A stretch of DNA of 64,000 nucleotides from Leucothrix mucor DSM 2157. GTDB lineage: Bacteria; Pseudomonadota; Gammaproteobacteria; Thiotrichales; Thiotrichaceae. This document shows, piece by piece, positions 8,746 through 16,903 of this stretch. Position 1 is the stretch's first letter. Each line of letters starts with the position of its first letter. The translations under genes and the position numbers were made by a program. The stretch spans positions 1,116,001 through 1,180,000 of the forward strand of contig NZ_ATTE01000001.1 of assembly GCF_000419525.1 (NCBI RefSeq). The letters are read 5' to 3'. The notes below the pieces were generated by a model. That model worked only from the letters and a program-made list of their open reading frames with translations, searched no databases and had not been told where the DNA came from.

Positions 8746-10254
8746 ATGACCATTATCAAACAGGCAGACCTGATTGACAGCGTCGCTGATGCCCTACAGT
8801 ACATTTCCTACTACCACCCGAAAGACTTTGTTGACGCGATGTATGACGCATGGAAACGCGAAGAGTCTGAAGCGGCTAAAGATGCGATTGCGCAGATTCT
8901 GGTGAACTCTCGCATGTGTGCAGAAGGGCATCGCCCGATCTGTCAGGATACGGGGATCGTCACCGTATTTGTACGCATCGGTATGCAAGTGCAGTGGGAA
9001 AGCGAGCTGAGTGTTGAAGAGATGATCAATGAAGGTGTGCGCCGCGCGTATACGCACCCTGATAATGTGCTGCGTGCGTCGATTTTGGCAGACCCTGCGG
9101 GCAAGCGTATCAACACCAAAGACAACACACCGGCTGTGATTCACATGTCGGTCGTGCCGGGTGATAAGGTTGAGATCGAGCTGGCTGCGAAAGGTGGCGG
9201 GTCTGAGAATAAATCCAAAATGGCCATGTTGAATCCTAGTGATAGCATTGTTGATTGGGTTTTGAAAACAGTGCCTACTATGGGTGCTGGCTGGTGTCCG
9301 CCGGGTATGCTGGGTATCGGTATCGGTGGTACGGCTGAGAAAGCGGCATTGATGGCGAAAGAGTCGCTGATGGAGTCGATTGATATTCAGGAGCTGCGTG
9401 AGCGTGGCCCACAGAACCGCATTGAAGAGCTACGCCTTGAGATCATGGATAAAGTGAATGATCTGGGTATTGGTGCGCAGGGTCTTGGTGGTTTAACCAC
9501 TGTTCTTGATATCAAGATTAAGGACTACCCAACACACGCGGCCTCATTGCCTATATGCATGATTCCTAACTGTGCGGCGACTCGTCATGCACACTTCATG
9601 CTAGTTGGTAGCGGCCCATCGCTACAGACGCCACCTGACTTGTCAGCATGGCCAGACATCAGCTATGAAGCCGGTGATAACTCTCGTCGTGTTGATTTAA
9701 ACACCGTGACTGCTGAAGACGTTGCAACGTGGAAGCCGGGCGAAGTGATTCTGTTATCAGGCAAAATGTTGACCGGTCGTGATGCGGCGCATAAGAAAAT
9801 CGTTGGTATTTTGGATAGCGGTGAAGAGTTGCCCGTTTCACTAAAAGGCCGCTTTATTTATTACGTTGGCCCGGTTGACCCGGTTCGCGACGAAGCAGTT
9901 GGCCCCGCTGGCCCGACCACGGCAACCCGTATGGATAAGTTTACCGATCAGGTACTTGAGCAGACAGGTCTGCTGGGTATGATTGGTAAAGCGGAACGTG
10001 GTCCGGTGGCGATTGAGAGTATTAAGAAGCACAAGTCTGTTTACCTGATGGCAGTCGGTGGCGCAGCTTACTTAGTATCAAAAGCGATTGTGAACTCTGA
10101 AGTGTTGGCATTCCCAGAGCTGGGTATGGAAGCGATCTATGAGTTTGATGTGCGTGATATGCCAGTGACGGTTGCGGTTGATTCGCAAGGCACGTCGGTT
10201 CACACGACAGGGCCTGAGCATTGGAAGCAGGTTATTTTTGATAAGAAAGCATAA
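8746..10254 (+). CDS. fumA: class I fumarate hydratase (4Fe-4S)
   Basis: Iron-sulfur fumarase converting fumarate to malate, the step after SdhCDAB. The 502-residue single chain combines the alpha (TtdA-like) and beta domains. Motifs include RPICQDTGIVTVF with the first cluster cysteine, the KGGGSENKS segment, and in the C-terminal part GRDAAHKKI and GPTTATRMD. A conserved cysteine in WCPPGMLG and another in IPNCAATRH complete the likely cluster ligands. The AGGAG site before the ATG is good. It is linked to sdhE by 62 bases, giving a TCA-cycle cluster. Confidence 0.93.
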   Translation: MTIIKQADLIDSVADALQYISYYHPKDFVDAMYDAWKREESEAAKDAIAQILVNSRMCAEGHRPICQDTGIVTVFVRIGMQVQWESELSVEEMINEGVRRAYTHPDNVLRASILADPAGKRINTKDNTPAVIHMSVVPGDKVEIELAAKGGGSENKSKMAMLNPSDSIVDWVLKTVPTMGAGWCPPGMLGIGIGGTAEKAALMAKESLMESIDIQELRERGPQNRIEELRLEIMDKVNDLGIGAQGLGGLTTVLDIKIKDYPTHAASLPICMIPNCAATRHAHFMLVGSGPSLQTPPDLSAWPDISYEAGDNSRRVDLNTVTAEDVATWKPGEVILLSGKMLTGRDAAHKKIVGILDSGEELPVSLKGRFIYYVGPVDPVRDEAVGPAGPTTATRMDKFTDQVLEQTGLLGMIGKAERGPVAIESIKKHKSVYLMAVGGAAYLVSKAIVNSEVLAFPELGMEAIYEFDVRDMPVTVAVDSQGTSVHTTGPEHWKQVIFDKKA

Positions 10255-10299
10255 ATTCTGAAGAAGCGCTTAGTTTTGGCGCTTTGGGTGATTTATAGT

Positions 10300-10333
10300 G
10301 GGGTTAGGCCTTTTAGGTCTAACCCCGTTTTTG
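10300..10333 (+). terminator. terminator after fumA
   Basis: A perfect 8-bp stem (10300-10307 with 10319-10326) with an 11-base loop is followed by a T-run at 10328-10332. It marks the right edge of the TCA cluster and the left edge of the defence island. Confidence 0.85.
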
Positions 10334-10359
10334 TTGGGTCTTTGCATTAGATCATCAGT

Positions 10360-11079
10360 TTATTCTGTAAGCCAGTGGGCATAGGCTTCAACATCAATCA
10401 TTGGAACCGTACCGCAGAGCTGGAGTTGTGAGATAAGTCGGAAAAGGAATGCTGTCGCGGGTTTTCGTTCTGTATCTACTATGTAGGTTTTATTTTTTTG
10501 GTTAAAGTGAAAAAATCCGTGTGAAGCTACGCAACCCAAGTCTAGATTGCCGTTGCCATCTAACGACACTGCTTTATGAAAAGCGTCACCAAATGGTGGC
10601 TTCCATTCTGATTCAAACGTTAACATCCCGCCTAGAATATGGAATGGAGTTTTTGCAGGATACTCACCACCTGCATGAGGTATAGGTAGGCTAGTTCTTT
10701 TCAGTCGACGAACACTTGCAACCTTTTTTTGTGCATAAGATACGAGACTTGCATCCATAGTTTGCTTTGCTTCGAAGACAGCATAGACGCTTTCAGCTGG
10801 AACAACTGTTGACCCTTTAAAATTGTGTATGAATGGTGAATACTGCCTATCGAAGATTACAACATCAATCTGGTCACTGAAGGTACCTTCACTATCAACT
10901 ACATGAGCTTTTATCGCGTGATAGCGCTCTGGGAGGTACTGCTGGAAAAGCTCCAACCAGACATCTTCGCTCGCATCTCCTTTTTCAGATGGATGACCGA
11001 TGTTACGAGCACGGCGGAGTTGTTCTTGAATATCATGGTGTAAGTCACCTAATATTGTTCTAAGATTCCAGTCTGACAT
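10360..11079 (-). CDS. DUF6602 nuclease-like protein, presumed CBASS effector
   Basis: A 239-residue protein matching the DUF6602 pattern: GDASEDVW at residues 34-41, SDQIDVVIFDRQYSPF from residue 68, and VPAESVYAVFEAK from residue 93. The spacing D72...E103-x-K105 is that of a PD-(D/E)XK nuclease core. It is the last gene of the four-gene minus-strand operon, 6 bases after the JAMM gene, and takes the place that a cyclic-nucleotide-activated effector occupies in other CBASS loci. No SAVED, transmembrane or phospholipase domain is seen. Nuclease activity and activation by a nucleotide are inferences; the family motifs are seen directly. Confidence 0.7.
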   Translation of the reverse strand: MSDWNLRTILGDLHHDIQEQLRRARNIGHPSEKGDASEDVWLELFQQYLPERYHAIKAHVVDSEGTFSDQIDVVIFDRQYSPFIHNFKGSTVVPAESVYAVFEAKQTMDASLVSYAQKKVASVRRLKRTSLPIPHAGGEYPAKTPFHILGGMLTFESEWKPPFGDAFHKAVSLDGNGNLDLGCVASHGFFHFNQKNKTYIVDTERKPATAFLFRLISQLQLCGTVPMIDVEAYAHWLTE

Positions 11080-11085
11080 GTTTAG

Positions 11086-11559
11086 CTATTTCTCATTTGT
11101 TTCGATATAGAGTTCACATTCTAGTACATGATTGGATGCAAGAAAGCTGGTTCCGGTTAATTCAATATCGCAGTTTTCATTAATTCGGAGAATTATTAAC
11201 ACTAAAAAGTTTGCCCCTGTAGTTGGATCAGAAACTAAGTTCTTCATAGTTTCACGATCAATCTTACTAGGAGCAGCAGAAGCATTAGGATGAGAATGCC
11301 ATTCACCAAGATAATTAAATCGAGTGTAGTCATTTCCATAATTAGTACTCAAGCGCTTCAATGACTCTCTTGCCTCACCAGCGTGCCTTTGAAATGAAAT
11401 GGCATCCCCATACCGTTTCTGCTGTGTGAACTCTATGATTCGAAATTGATCCTCATTTACATGCTCCCCGAATAGAACACCGCCAATTTCCCTCTCCTTT
11501 GCATTGAGAAGAACTGTTCTCCAAGCTTCAAGTGTTTTCTGATTGATCCGCAATTTCAT
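11086..11559 (-). CDS. cap3: JAMM/Mov34 isopeptidase-like protein, Cap3-type
   Basis: A 157-residue JAB1/MPN+ zinc peptidase. The full JAMM signature is present: E24 in REIGGVLFG, then H88-S-H90-P and, seven and ten residues after that proline, S98 and D101. In type II CBASS, Cap3 removes the CD-NTase from its conjugates, opposing Cap2. Its start overlaps the end of the E2-E1 gene by 32 bases, showing tight coupling. Assignment as Cap3 rests on the motif plus the operon. Confidence 0.85.
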   Translation of the reverse strand: MKLRINQKTLEAWRTVLLNAKEREIGGVLFGEHVNEDQFRIIEFTQQKRYGDAISFQRHAGEARESLKRLSTNYGNDYTRFNYLGEWHSHPNASAAPSKIDRETMKNLVSDPTTGANFLVLIILRINENCDIELTGTSFLASNHVLECELYIETNEK

Positions 11560-13258
11560 CTAACTTCTTCTTTATTAACTTCTCAACGAATTTATCTTGT
11601 GCCTCACTCTTAGTGTCAAGCGTATGGGTCTGACGTGCTGGAGCATCCACATTAATTGGCTGGACATGGAAAGCTGAATCAAAAATCCAAGCTTGTTTGA
11701 AGCCTAGTAGATAGAGAGGTGCATCAAACTGAGATGGTTCGCTCCTTAAAAGGGTATCTAATGCAAAATTGCTAAGGTGAGCTGCCATCAATGAGACCTC
11801 TGGGTCTGAGGCGATGAAAATTTCATCTGAGATTGCTCCATCATAGCCCCAATCAATTATTACAGGTGGTTCCTCTTCAATTCCCTCATAATATTTATTT
11901 AGCGCTTGCCGAATTATAAGCGGTGCTGGTTCATGCTCTGGACGTGATCTTGCCATGTAACCGCCGATTCCTCCTGCATAAATACTTCCCCAAACCACTG
12001 AATTTCCTGACTGGGCACTTATTGCGCTCAGATGGTTCAGAACTTCGGGGTTTGCTGATGCATCAATGATAATGTCACATTCATTTAACGCTCCATTCAC
12101 TGCTGCCATCTCTGTGGCTGATACTTGGGCACCAATTGATACACGTCGAGCAGACACTTCCGCTGAAGCAGAGACTAGTTTGATGCGGCGAGACGCTGAA
12201 TCTACTTTATGCAAACCAATGTCTCGCCAATCTGCATCATGCCGTTCAAGATTACCAGTATGCAGGATATCATCATCAATAAGGTCAAACCGCCTGACTC
12301 CAGCACGTGCCAAGGATACGGCAACCTTTGAACCAAGAGATCCTAAACCAACAATAGCAATGCGTACTTTAGCTAGCTCCTCGTGAATATTTCCAGTTCG
12401 AGAATCAGTTTCTCTTGGTCCTAGTATTGTCCGATACCTTATTAGACTTTCCTTGGTCTTAAGCTGCTGGAATAAAGTGGGAACGCCTTCAGCTGGGCAA
12501 ATGAGACAACTAAATGCCGATTCTTGTAAACTAAAATCGGTTTCGAGAGTAGTGAAGAGTTGCTCTTTTGTTGTGACTCCAGAAAACATGCTCTCAGGCT
12601 TAACAGTTTTCAAAACTATGCAGGGAAGTGTTGAGGCTTCCATTCCTAACACAGCCGGAAGTGACTCATCTTTCCACGACCAATCACCATGTGAAGCTTC
12701 TGCTAAGTGGGTTACGATATGACTGATACCCGCCCATTGCTGCCATAGCTTTCCATCAAAAGACTCCAGAGCATTATTACGAAGCATGGCGGACTGATCA
12801 GGTGATAAATAAAGCCGAAACGGATAATGTCGAGATTCAATATTTTCCGAAACATTGTGCGCCGAAGGTGCTGCTTTCACCATTCCATTTTTATCAGGGT
12901 GCTCTGTGTAAAGGAGGTCACATGCGCTTTGTATCATGTCAGCACCCGTAAACTCTGATAGCCAATTATCCGAACGGATTTCGAGGCAAAGGTCAGTTGT
13001 TCCGTATTGATGACTAGATAAGTGAACCCCACTCAAAGGTTGCACACTTGGGCATGTATTCGGAAATGTATTGTGATAAGTGAGCTTTAGCGGAAATACA
13101 CCGTGTCTTAGCCGGATCTCGAAAGTGACTTGCATTTGCAATTGGTTGTCGAAAGACCAATCGATGTCATGAAGCCAGTCCGAATTTTCTGAAAGATTAG
13201 AGATTGCAGTTCGTTCAGTCTCTAGTCGATTATGATTTGTTGACCACCAAACGTTCAA
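11528..13258 (-). CDS. cap2: E2-E1 fusion protein, Cap2-type
   Basis: A 576-residue fusion resembling CBASS Cap2, which joins the C-terminus of the CD-NTase to targets in a ubiquitin-like reaction. Residues 1-125 look like an E2 fold with the probable catalytic C91 in the TTDLCLEIRSDNW segment. A linker follows, then a ThiF/E1 adenylation domain from about residue 296 with GLGSLG at 304-309 and the LERHDADW segment. No cysteine occurs after C394, so the E1 transfer cysteine expected in the crossover loop near residues 465-485 appears to be missing. It overlaps the CD-NTase gene by 4 bases and the JAMM gene by 32. Confidence 0.82.
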   Translation of the reverse strand: MNVWWSTNHNRLETERTAISNLSENSDWLHDIDWSFDNQLQMQVTFEIRLRHGVFPLKLTYHNTFPNTCPSVQPLSGVHLSSHQYGTTDLCLEIRSDNWLSEFTGADMIQSACDLLYTEHPDKNGMVKAAPSAHNVSENIESRHYPFRLYLSPDQSAMLRNNALESFDGKLWQQWAGISHIVTHLAEASHGDWSWKDESLPAVLGMEASTLPCIVLKTVKPESMFSGVTTKEQLFTTLETDFSLQESAFSCLICPAEGVPTLFQQLKTKESLIRYRTILGPRETDSRTGNIHEELAKVRIAIVGLGSLGSKVAVSLARAGVRRFDLIDDDILHTGNLERHDADWRDIGLHKVDSASRRIKLVSASAEVSARRVSIGAQVSATEMAAVNGALNECDIIIDASANPEVLNHLSAISAQSGNSVVWGSIYAGGIGGYMARSRPEHEPAPLIIRQALNKYYEGIEEEPPVIIDWGYDGAISDEIFIASDPEVSLMAAHLSNFALDTLLRSEPSQFDAPLYLLGFKQAWIFDSAFHVQPINVDAPARQTHTLDTKSEAQDKFVEKLIKKKLDEIADQSENT

Positions 13259-14277
13259 GCAAAGTCAGCCGGTTTGTTTGGAGGTGTAGATGCTTTTGCA
13301 GGAAAGGTTAGGGATGACATAGTCACGGCGGATTGTAATCCTACTGCATTAGATGATTTTTCTGTTTTCGGGGATGGAAAACGAGATCCTAAAATTTGTC
13401 GCCAGTGTTTAGTTGCTACATCTTGATCGTCAGTAGCCAGAGCTTTGGCAGCCTCATCTCGAAAATATTTTATTTTATCATAGAAGGCTGAAAACGCCTC
13501 ACCAGAAACGCCCGATAGTAAATTCCCACCATCAATTGCTGGATCATCCAATTCAGGACACATACCAATAAGCCGTAAGAATGAATAGCTGTTTATGATG
13601 TCATCAAATGTGTCGTGCAAAAGCTGACCATAATGGGTTTCGGTGGAGCTCATGTGCTTTGCTACAAGTGCCTCTAGGGCTATACTTTTTGGATGCTTAT
13701 TTTTCGTGGGGTACTCGCGCCGACTCCATTTCACCATTTTAACCATTGGGTTGAAGCGCATACCTGCATCGGAATTGGCTTTGGCCGACCAAGTAGTATG
13801 CTCCTCAGGATCGGTTAGATACCATTCACCAGTATTGCGGTTTCCGATTCGATAATACCCGTCGCTGTTACGTTCCAATAAAGGTGATACGTCCATCTCT
13901 GCTTTATCTGTAGAGATAGCTATTGAGCAGCGGTTACGTTTGATTTTAGTGATCTTCAGCTCAGTACAATTGCGATTTAATGCAGAAAATAGAGTGTTGA
14001 TCAGATCTTCAGGAGACTCTGACCAGTCACTTCCTTTTACAACTACATAGATATCCACATCGGGACGATCAGTCTTGCCATTCTTTGAAACAGGACGAAT
14101 TGCTGTTTTTCGTTTGTAAGAACCTCCAAGAAATGTGCGAATCACATTATCTTTGTATTTAGAGTCAGATTCCAAAGAATTGCGGATAGATGTATGTGCC
14201 GATATTGACCGAGAGTTTGTTGTGGCACTGGGAGTTATATCTGTAATTAATTCATTGAAGCGTGTGTTTGGAGTCAT
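13255..14277 (-). CDS. CD-NTase, cGAS/DncV-like nucleotidyltransferase
   Basis: A 340-residue cyclic-oligonucleotide synthase of the CBASS type. The active site is seen as GGSYKRKTAI from residue 51, the metal-binding D73-V-D75 in RPDVDIYVVV, and the third acidic residue D129 in AEMDVSP. After the nucleotidyltransferase core comes the helical OAS-like half with KMVKWSRRE. The protein ends ...ADFA; a C-terminal Ala or Gly is what Cap2-type enzymes conjugate. It heads the minus-strand operon and overlaps cap2 by 4 bases. Clade and product nucleotide cannot be told from sequence reading alone. Confidence 0.87.
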   Translation of the reverse strand: MTPNTRFNELITDITPSATTNSRSISAHTSIRNSLESDSKYKDNVIRTFLGGSYKRKTAIRPVSKNGKTDRPDVDIYVVVKGSDWSESPEDLINTLFSALNRNCTELKITKIKRNRCSIAISTDKAEMDVSPLLERNSDGYYRIGNRNTGEWYLTDPEEHTTWSAKANSDAGMRFNPMVKMVKWSRREYPTKNKHPKSIALEALVAKHMSSTETHYGQLLHDTFDDIINSYSFLRLIGMCPELDDPAIDGGNLLSGVSGEAFSAFYDKIKYFRDEAAKALATDDQDVATKHWRQILGSRFPSPKTEKSSNAVGLQSAVTMSSLTFPAKASTPPNKPADFA

Positions 14278-14398
14278 ATCAGCCTTGTTTTAACTGCTAG
14301 GTAGTTGATTATTGTTCAAATCTATAAAGAATAATATGGGGAGCGACACCAAGAAATCAACTCTAAAGCATTTAAATAATTTATTATTAATAGCTAAC

Positions 14399-14965
14399 TA
14401 CTCTTCGACTTTAGCGTGTATTGCGTCTGGCAAAACGAGTCGTAGTGATATTGAGTCGTAGTTGGAGGTATCGGTTGGGCCGTATCTTCATGGGTTAGAG
14501 GGTGAGTTTGATATTATGCAGCGTATGCAGTCTGTGCTTTCTACGCCTAAGTCTCGTCAGGTGAAATACCGTATTCAAGCTGCGTTTTTGAGCTTTTGGT
14601 TTCGTTTTGTCTATCGTTATCGTAGTGCGGTTGAGATTGGTAACGTTGAGTTTTTACAACAAGTGATTCAGCGCGACTTTGCTACGTACAGCGGTGAGTG
14701 GTTGGAGCGTTTGTTCCATGAGCAATTGGCGGCGAGTGGCAAGTACAGTGTGATTGGTCACTACTGGGAGTCGGGAAACAAAAACGAGATTGATATTGTG
14801 GCGCTTAATGAGTTGGATAAAACGGCGTTGATTGCTGAGGTTAAGCGTAACCCTAAGAATATTCGTTTGAGTAAGTTGAAGGGATATGAGATTAAATATC
14901 GTGGCTTGTCGTTGGATGACCTTGCAGCGTTACCTAGCTTTACAAGTGACCCAGTAGAGAACTGA
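14399..14965 (+). pseudogene. remnant of DUF234-type ATPase
   Basis: Only the C-terminal part of an archaeal-type P-loop ATPase with DUF234 is left. The reading frame contains YSSTLACIASGKTSRSDIE, the usual winged-helix start of this region, then an in-frame TAG at 14459-14461, and continues with VGPYLHGLEGEFDIMQRM and FLSFWFRFVYRYRS. The end resembles a restriction-like fold, NEIDIVAL...LIAEVKRN. No P-loop part is found upstream, where the CBASS operon begins. A TTG at 14462 could in theory still drive a 167-residue fragment. Truncation plus an internal stop argue for decay. Confidence 0.75.
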
Positions 14966-15021
14966 CGTGGTTAATGATATAGTGTTATCATTAGGTGATA
15001 ATGTTAGGTTGCAAGGTACGA

Positions 15022-15387
15022 ATGAACGATGAAATAGATATAGGGCTAGAAGTACTACTCGAACTTGATAGTGAAATTTTTCCTATGGACAATGGTTATT
15101 GGACGAAGCTTGAAGCTAAGGTCGTTATTGCTAATGAGCATATCCCTCATGGCATAAAATACTCACTCACTTTGCATAACCAAAATAACGTCAGAATCTT
15201 AGGTTACGACAATGCTCATGGCATCAAGCCTAAGCGAAAAAAGTATGGTGCTAAAAGAGTAGTTTGGGACCATCGACACGAGAGAAAAGTTGTGGAGCCA
15301 TACGAGTTTGAAAGTGCTGCTCAACTATTAGAAGATTTTTGGAATGATGTAGAAAAAATCCTTACTGAAGAAAGAGGTGACTCATGA
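15022..15387 (+). CDS. TumE-family toxin (DUF6516)
   Basis: A 121-residue protein of the TumE/DUF6516 toxin family: a beta-rich first half (GYWTKLEAKVV), the LGYDNAHGIKP segment, and the terminal EPYEFESAAQLLEDFWNDVEKIL helix typical of the family. It overlaps the antitoxin gene by 4 bases, the normal toxin-first order of TumE-TumA. The ATG at 15022 was chosen because family members start just before the LLxL strand; ATGs at 14995 and 15001 would add 7 to 9 residues. The biochemical target is not known to me. Confidence 0.75.
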   Translation: MNDEIDIGLEVLLELDSEIFPMDNGYWTKLEAKVVIANEHIPHGIKYSLTLHNQNNVRILGYDNAHGIKPKRKKYGAKRVVWDHRHERKVVEPYEFESAAQLLEDFWNDVEKILTEERGDS

Positions 15388-15752
15388 AGGTAATGAATGT
15401 TGGTATTATCTCACGGGAAGAGTACGTGAAAAGAACCATCGCTATAGCAAAAGGCGCTTATAAGCCAAAGCCTAACGAGCCAAAAGTGTGGTTTGAGTCT
15501 GTTAAGTCTTTGTCGCAAGTGTTAAGCAACGAGAATCAAGCGTTGTTGAAATTAATTATTGAGAAGAAACCTCAGTCATTGGCAGAGCTTGAGAAAATCA
15601 GCCACCGTAAAAAATCAAATCTATCAAGAACGCTAAAAACGCTGGAGAATTATGGCATCGTATCTTTGAGCAAAGAAAGCGGGAAGGTAGTTCCAACGGT
15701 TCAGGCAACCGATTTTGAAGTTAAGTTTGGCTTGAATGCAGCAGTATACTAG
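15384..15752 (+). CDS. TumA-like winged-helix antitoxin
   Basis: A 122-residue partner of the TumE-like toxin. After an N-terminal SREEYVKRTIAIAKG stretch it has a winged helix-turn-helix at residues about 60-100: LIIEKKPQSLAELEKISHRK, then KSNLSRTLKTLENYGIVSL. This is a MarR/ArsR-like DNA-binding unit of the HVO_A0114 type. A GAGGTGA site precedes the ATG, and the start overlaps the toxin stop. It probably binds the toxin and represses the operon promoter. Confidence 0.78.
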   Translation: MKVMNVGIISREEYVKRTIAIAKGAYKPKPNEPKVWFESVKSLSQVLSNENQALLKLIIEKKPQSLAELEKISHRKKSNLSRTLKTLENYGIVSLSKESGKVVPTVQATDFEVKFGLNAAVY

Positions 15753-15870
15753 TACCGTCGCCAGCGGACAGGTACTGGGGTATATATTCGTCGATTGGGG
15801 CGAAGTGTTTCGCACAAAACACAGCCTTGCTTTTCCGGATGCGCCGAGTAACTGGAATTGGAGACTATGA
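15736..15870 (+). other. 43-codon frame ending in TGATG overlap with methyltransferase
   Basis: A short open frame begins inside the 3' end of the antitoxin gene and ends at a TGA that overlaps the methyltransferase ATG as TGATG. Its product (MQQYTSTVASGQVLGYIFVD..., ending SNWNWRL) looks like a protein C-terminus rather than random sequence. It may be the 3' remnant of a gene once co-operonic with the methyltransferase and displaced by the toxin-antitoxin insertion. I do not recognise the family. Confidence 0.35.
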
Positions 15871-16652
15871 TGCAAGAATCAGACTACTTCGAGATGAACC
15901 GATTCGGCTGGGATAAACGCGCAGCAGCACATTTCGATTCCAGGTTTTATGACTTGCCGGGCTTCCTCGCGGGTCAAACCTCGCTTCGTGAAATCGAATT
16001 GGCAGAGCTAGAGGATGTAAGCGGTAAATCACTGTTACACCTTCAGTGTCACTTCGGCATGGACACGCTGTCTTGGGCTCGTCAGGGGGCGGTTTGTACG
16101 GGCGTTGATATATCGCCGGTTGCCATCCATAAAGCGAAGGAGCTTGCCCAAACACTCACGTTGGATGCTGAATTTGTGTGTACGGATGTTTACTCTTTCC
16201 AGCGTTCGGGCGCATCCCTATACGACATTGTGTTGACATCCTACGGCGCTATTTGCTGGCTGCCAGATCTCAACCGATGGGCTGAGATTATTGCGTCTAA
16301 CCTTGCCGTCGGTGGTCGCTTTTATATCGTGGACTTCCATCCAATTTATGACCTTCTCGCGGGGTATTCATGCTTTACTCAAGTACAACCGGATGTGGAG
16401 GAAGAGGGTACGTACACCGAAAACGGCGCGAATGTGACTGCCAAGCTGGCAACGTGGGCACACCCAATGTCCAGTGTCATCAACGCATTGATTAACGTCG
16501 GTATTCAGATTGAGCGTGTCAGCGAGTTTCCATTTAGCCCATACAACTGCTTCGACGGCATGGTTGAGCGGGAGCCGGGCCGCTTTTATCTTGACCATAA
16601 GGGAAATGATGTGCCGATTGTCTACAGCATCACCGGGCGAAAAGTTGCATAG
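15870..16652 (+). CDS. class I SAM-dependent methyltransferase
   Basis: A 260-residue methyltransferase. The SAM-binding motif I is LLHLQCHFGMDTLSWA, where the GxG is altered to CHFGM, a variant seen in a family of uncharacterised methyltransferases. Motif II is CTGVDISPVAI with the ribose-binding Asp, and motif IV is YDIVLTSYGAICWLPDL. The C-terminal part (EREPGRFYLDHKGNDVPIVYSI) probably forms the substrate lid. The ATG at 15870 was chosen over the TTG at 15858 because a GGAG sits 6 bases before it. The substrate is unknown; there is no partner gene downstream. Confidence 0.85.
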   Translation: MQESDYFEMNRFGWDKRAAAHFDSRFYDLPGFLAGQTSLREIELAELEDVSGKSLLHLQCHFGMDTLSWARQGAVCTGVDISPVAIHKAKELAQTLTLDAEFVCTDVYSFQRSGASLYDIVLTSYGAICWLPDLNRWAEIIASNLAVGGRFYIVDFHPIYDLLAGYSCFTQVQPDVEEEGTYTENGANVTAKLATWAHPMSSVINALINVGIQIERVSEFPFSPYNCFDGMVEREPGRFYLDHKGNDVPIVYSITGRKVA

Positions 16653-16903
16653 CATCCAGCAAAGGTCGCAAGGCTTTTTAGTATGGTGGTTATGGGTGGG
16701 TAATTGTGAAATAATGGTTAAAGTTAAAACATAACTTGAGTTATACAGACGCTGTCTGTTTCTGGTGATAACGGAGTTGGGTTCTTTTAGTTTTTTAAAT
16801 CAGTGGTATAGGGTGGTAGTTTACGGCTATCTATCGCTGGATATACAGCGTTCTGGGGATTTATGGCTGTATAGCATACTGTACACCTTAAAGGAAACTT
16901 CAC

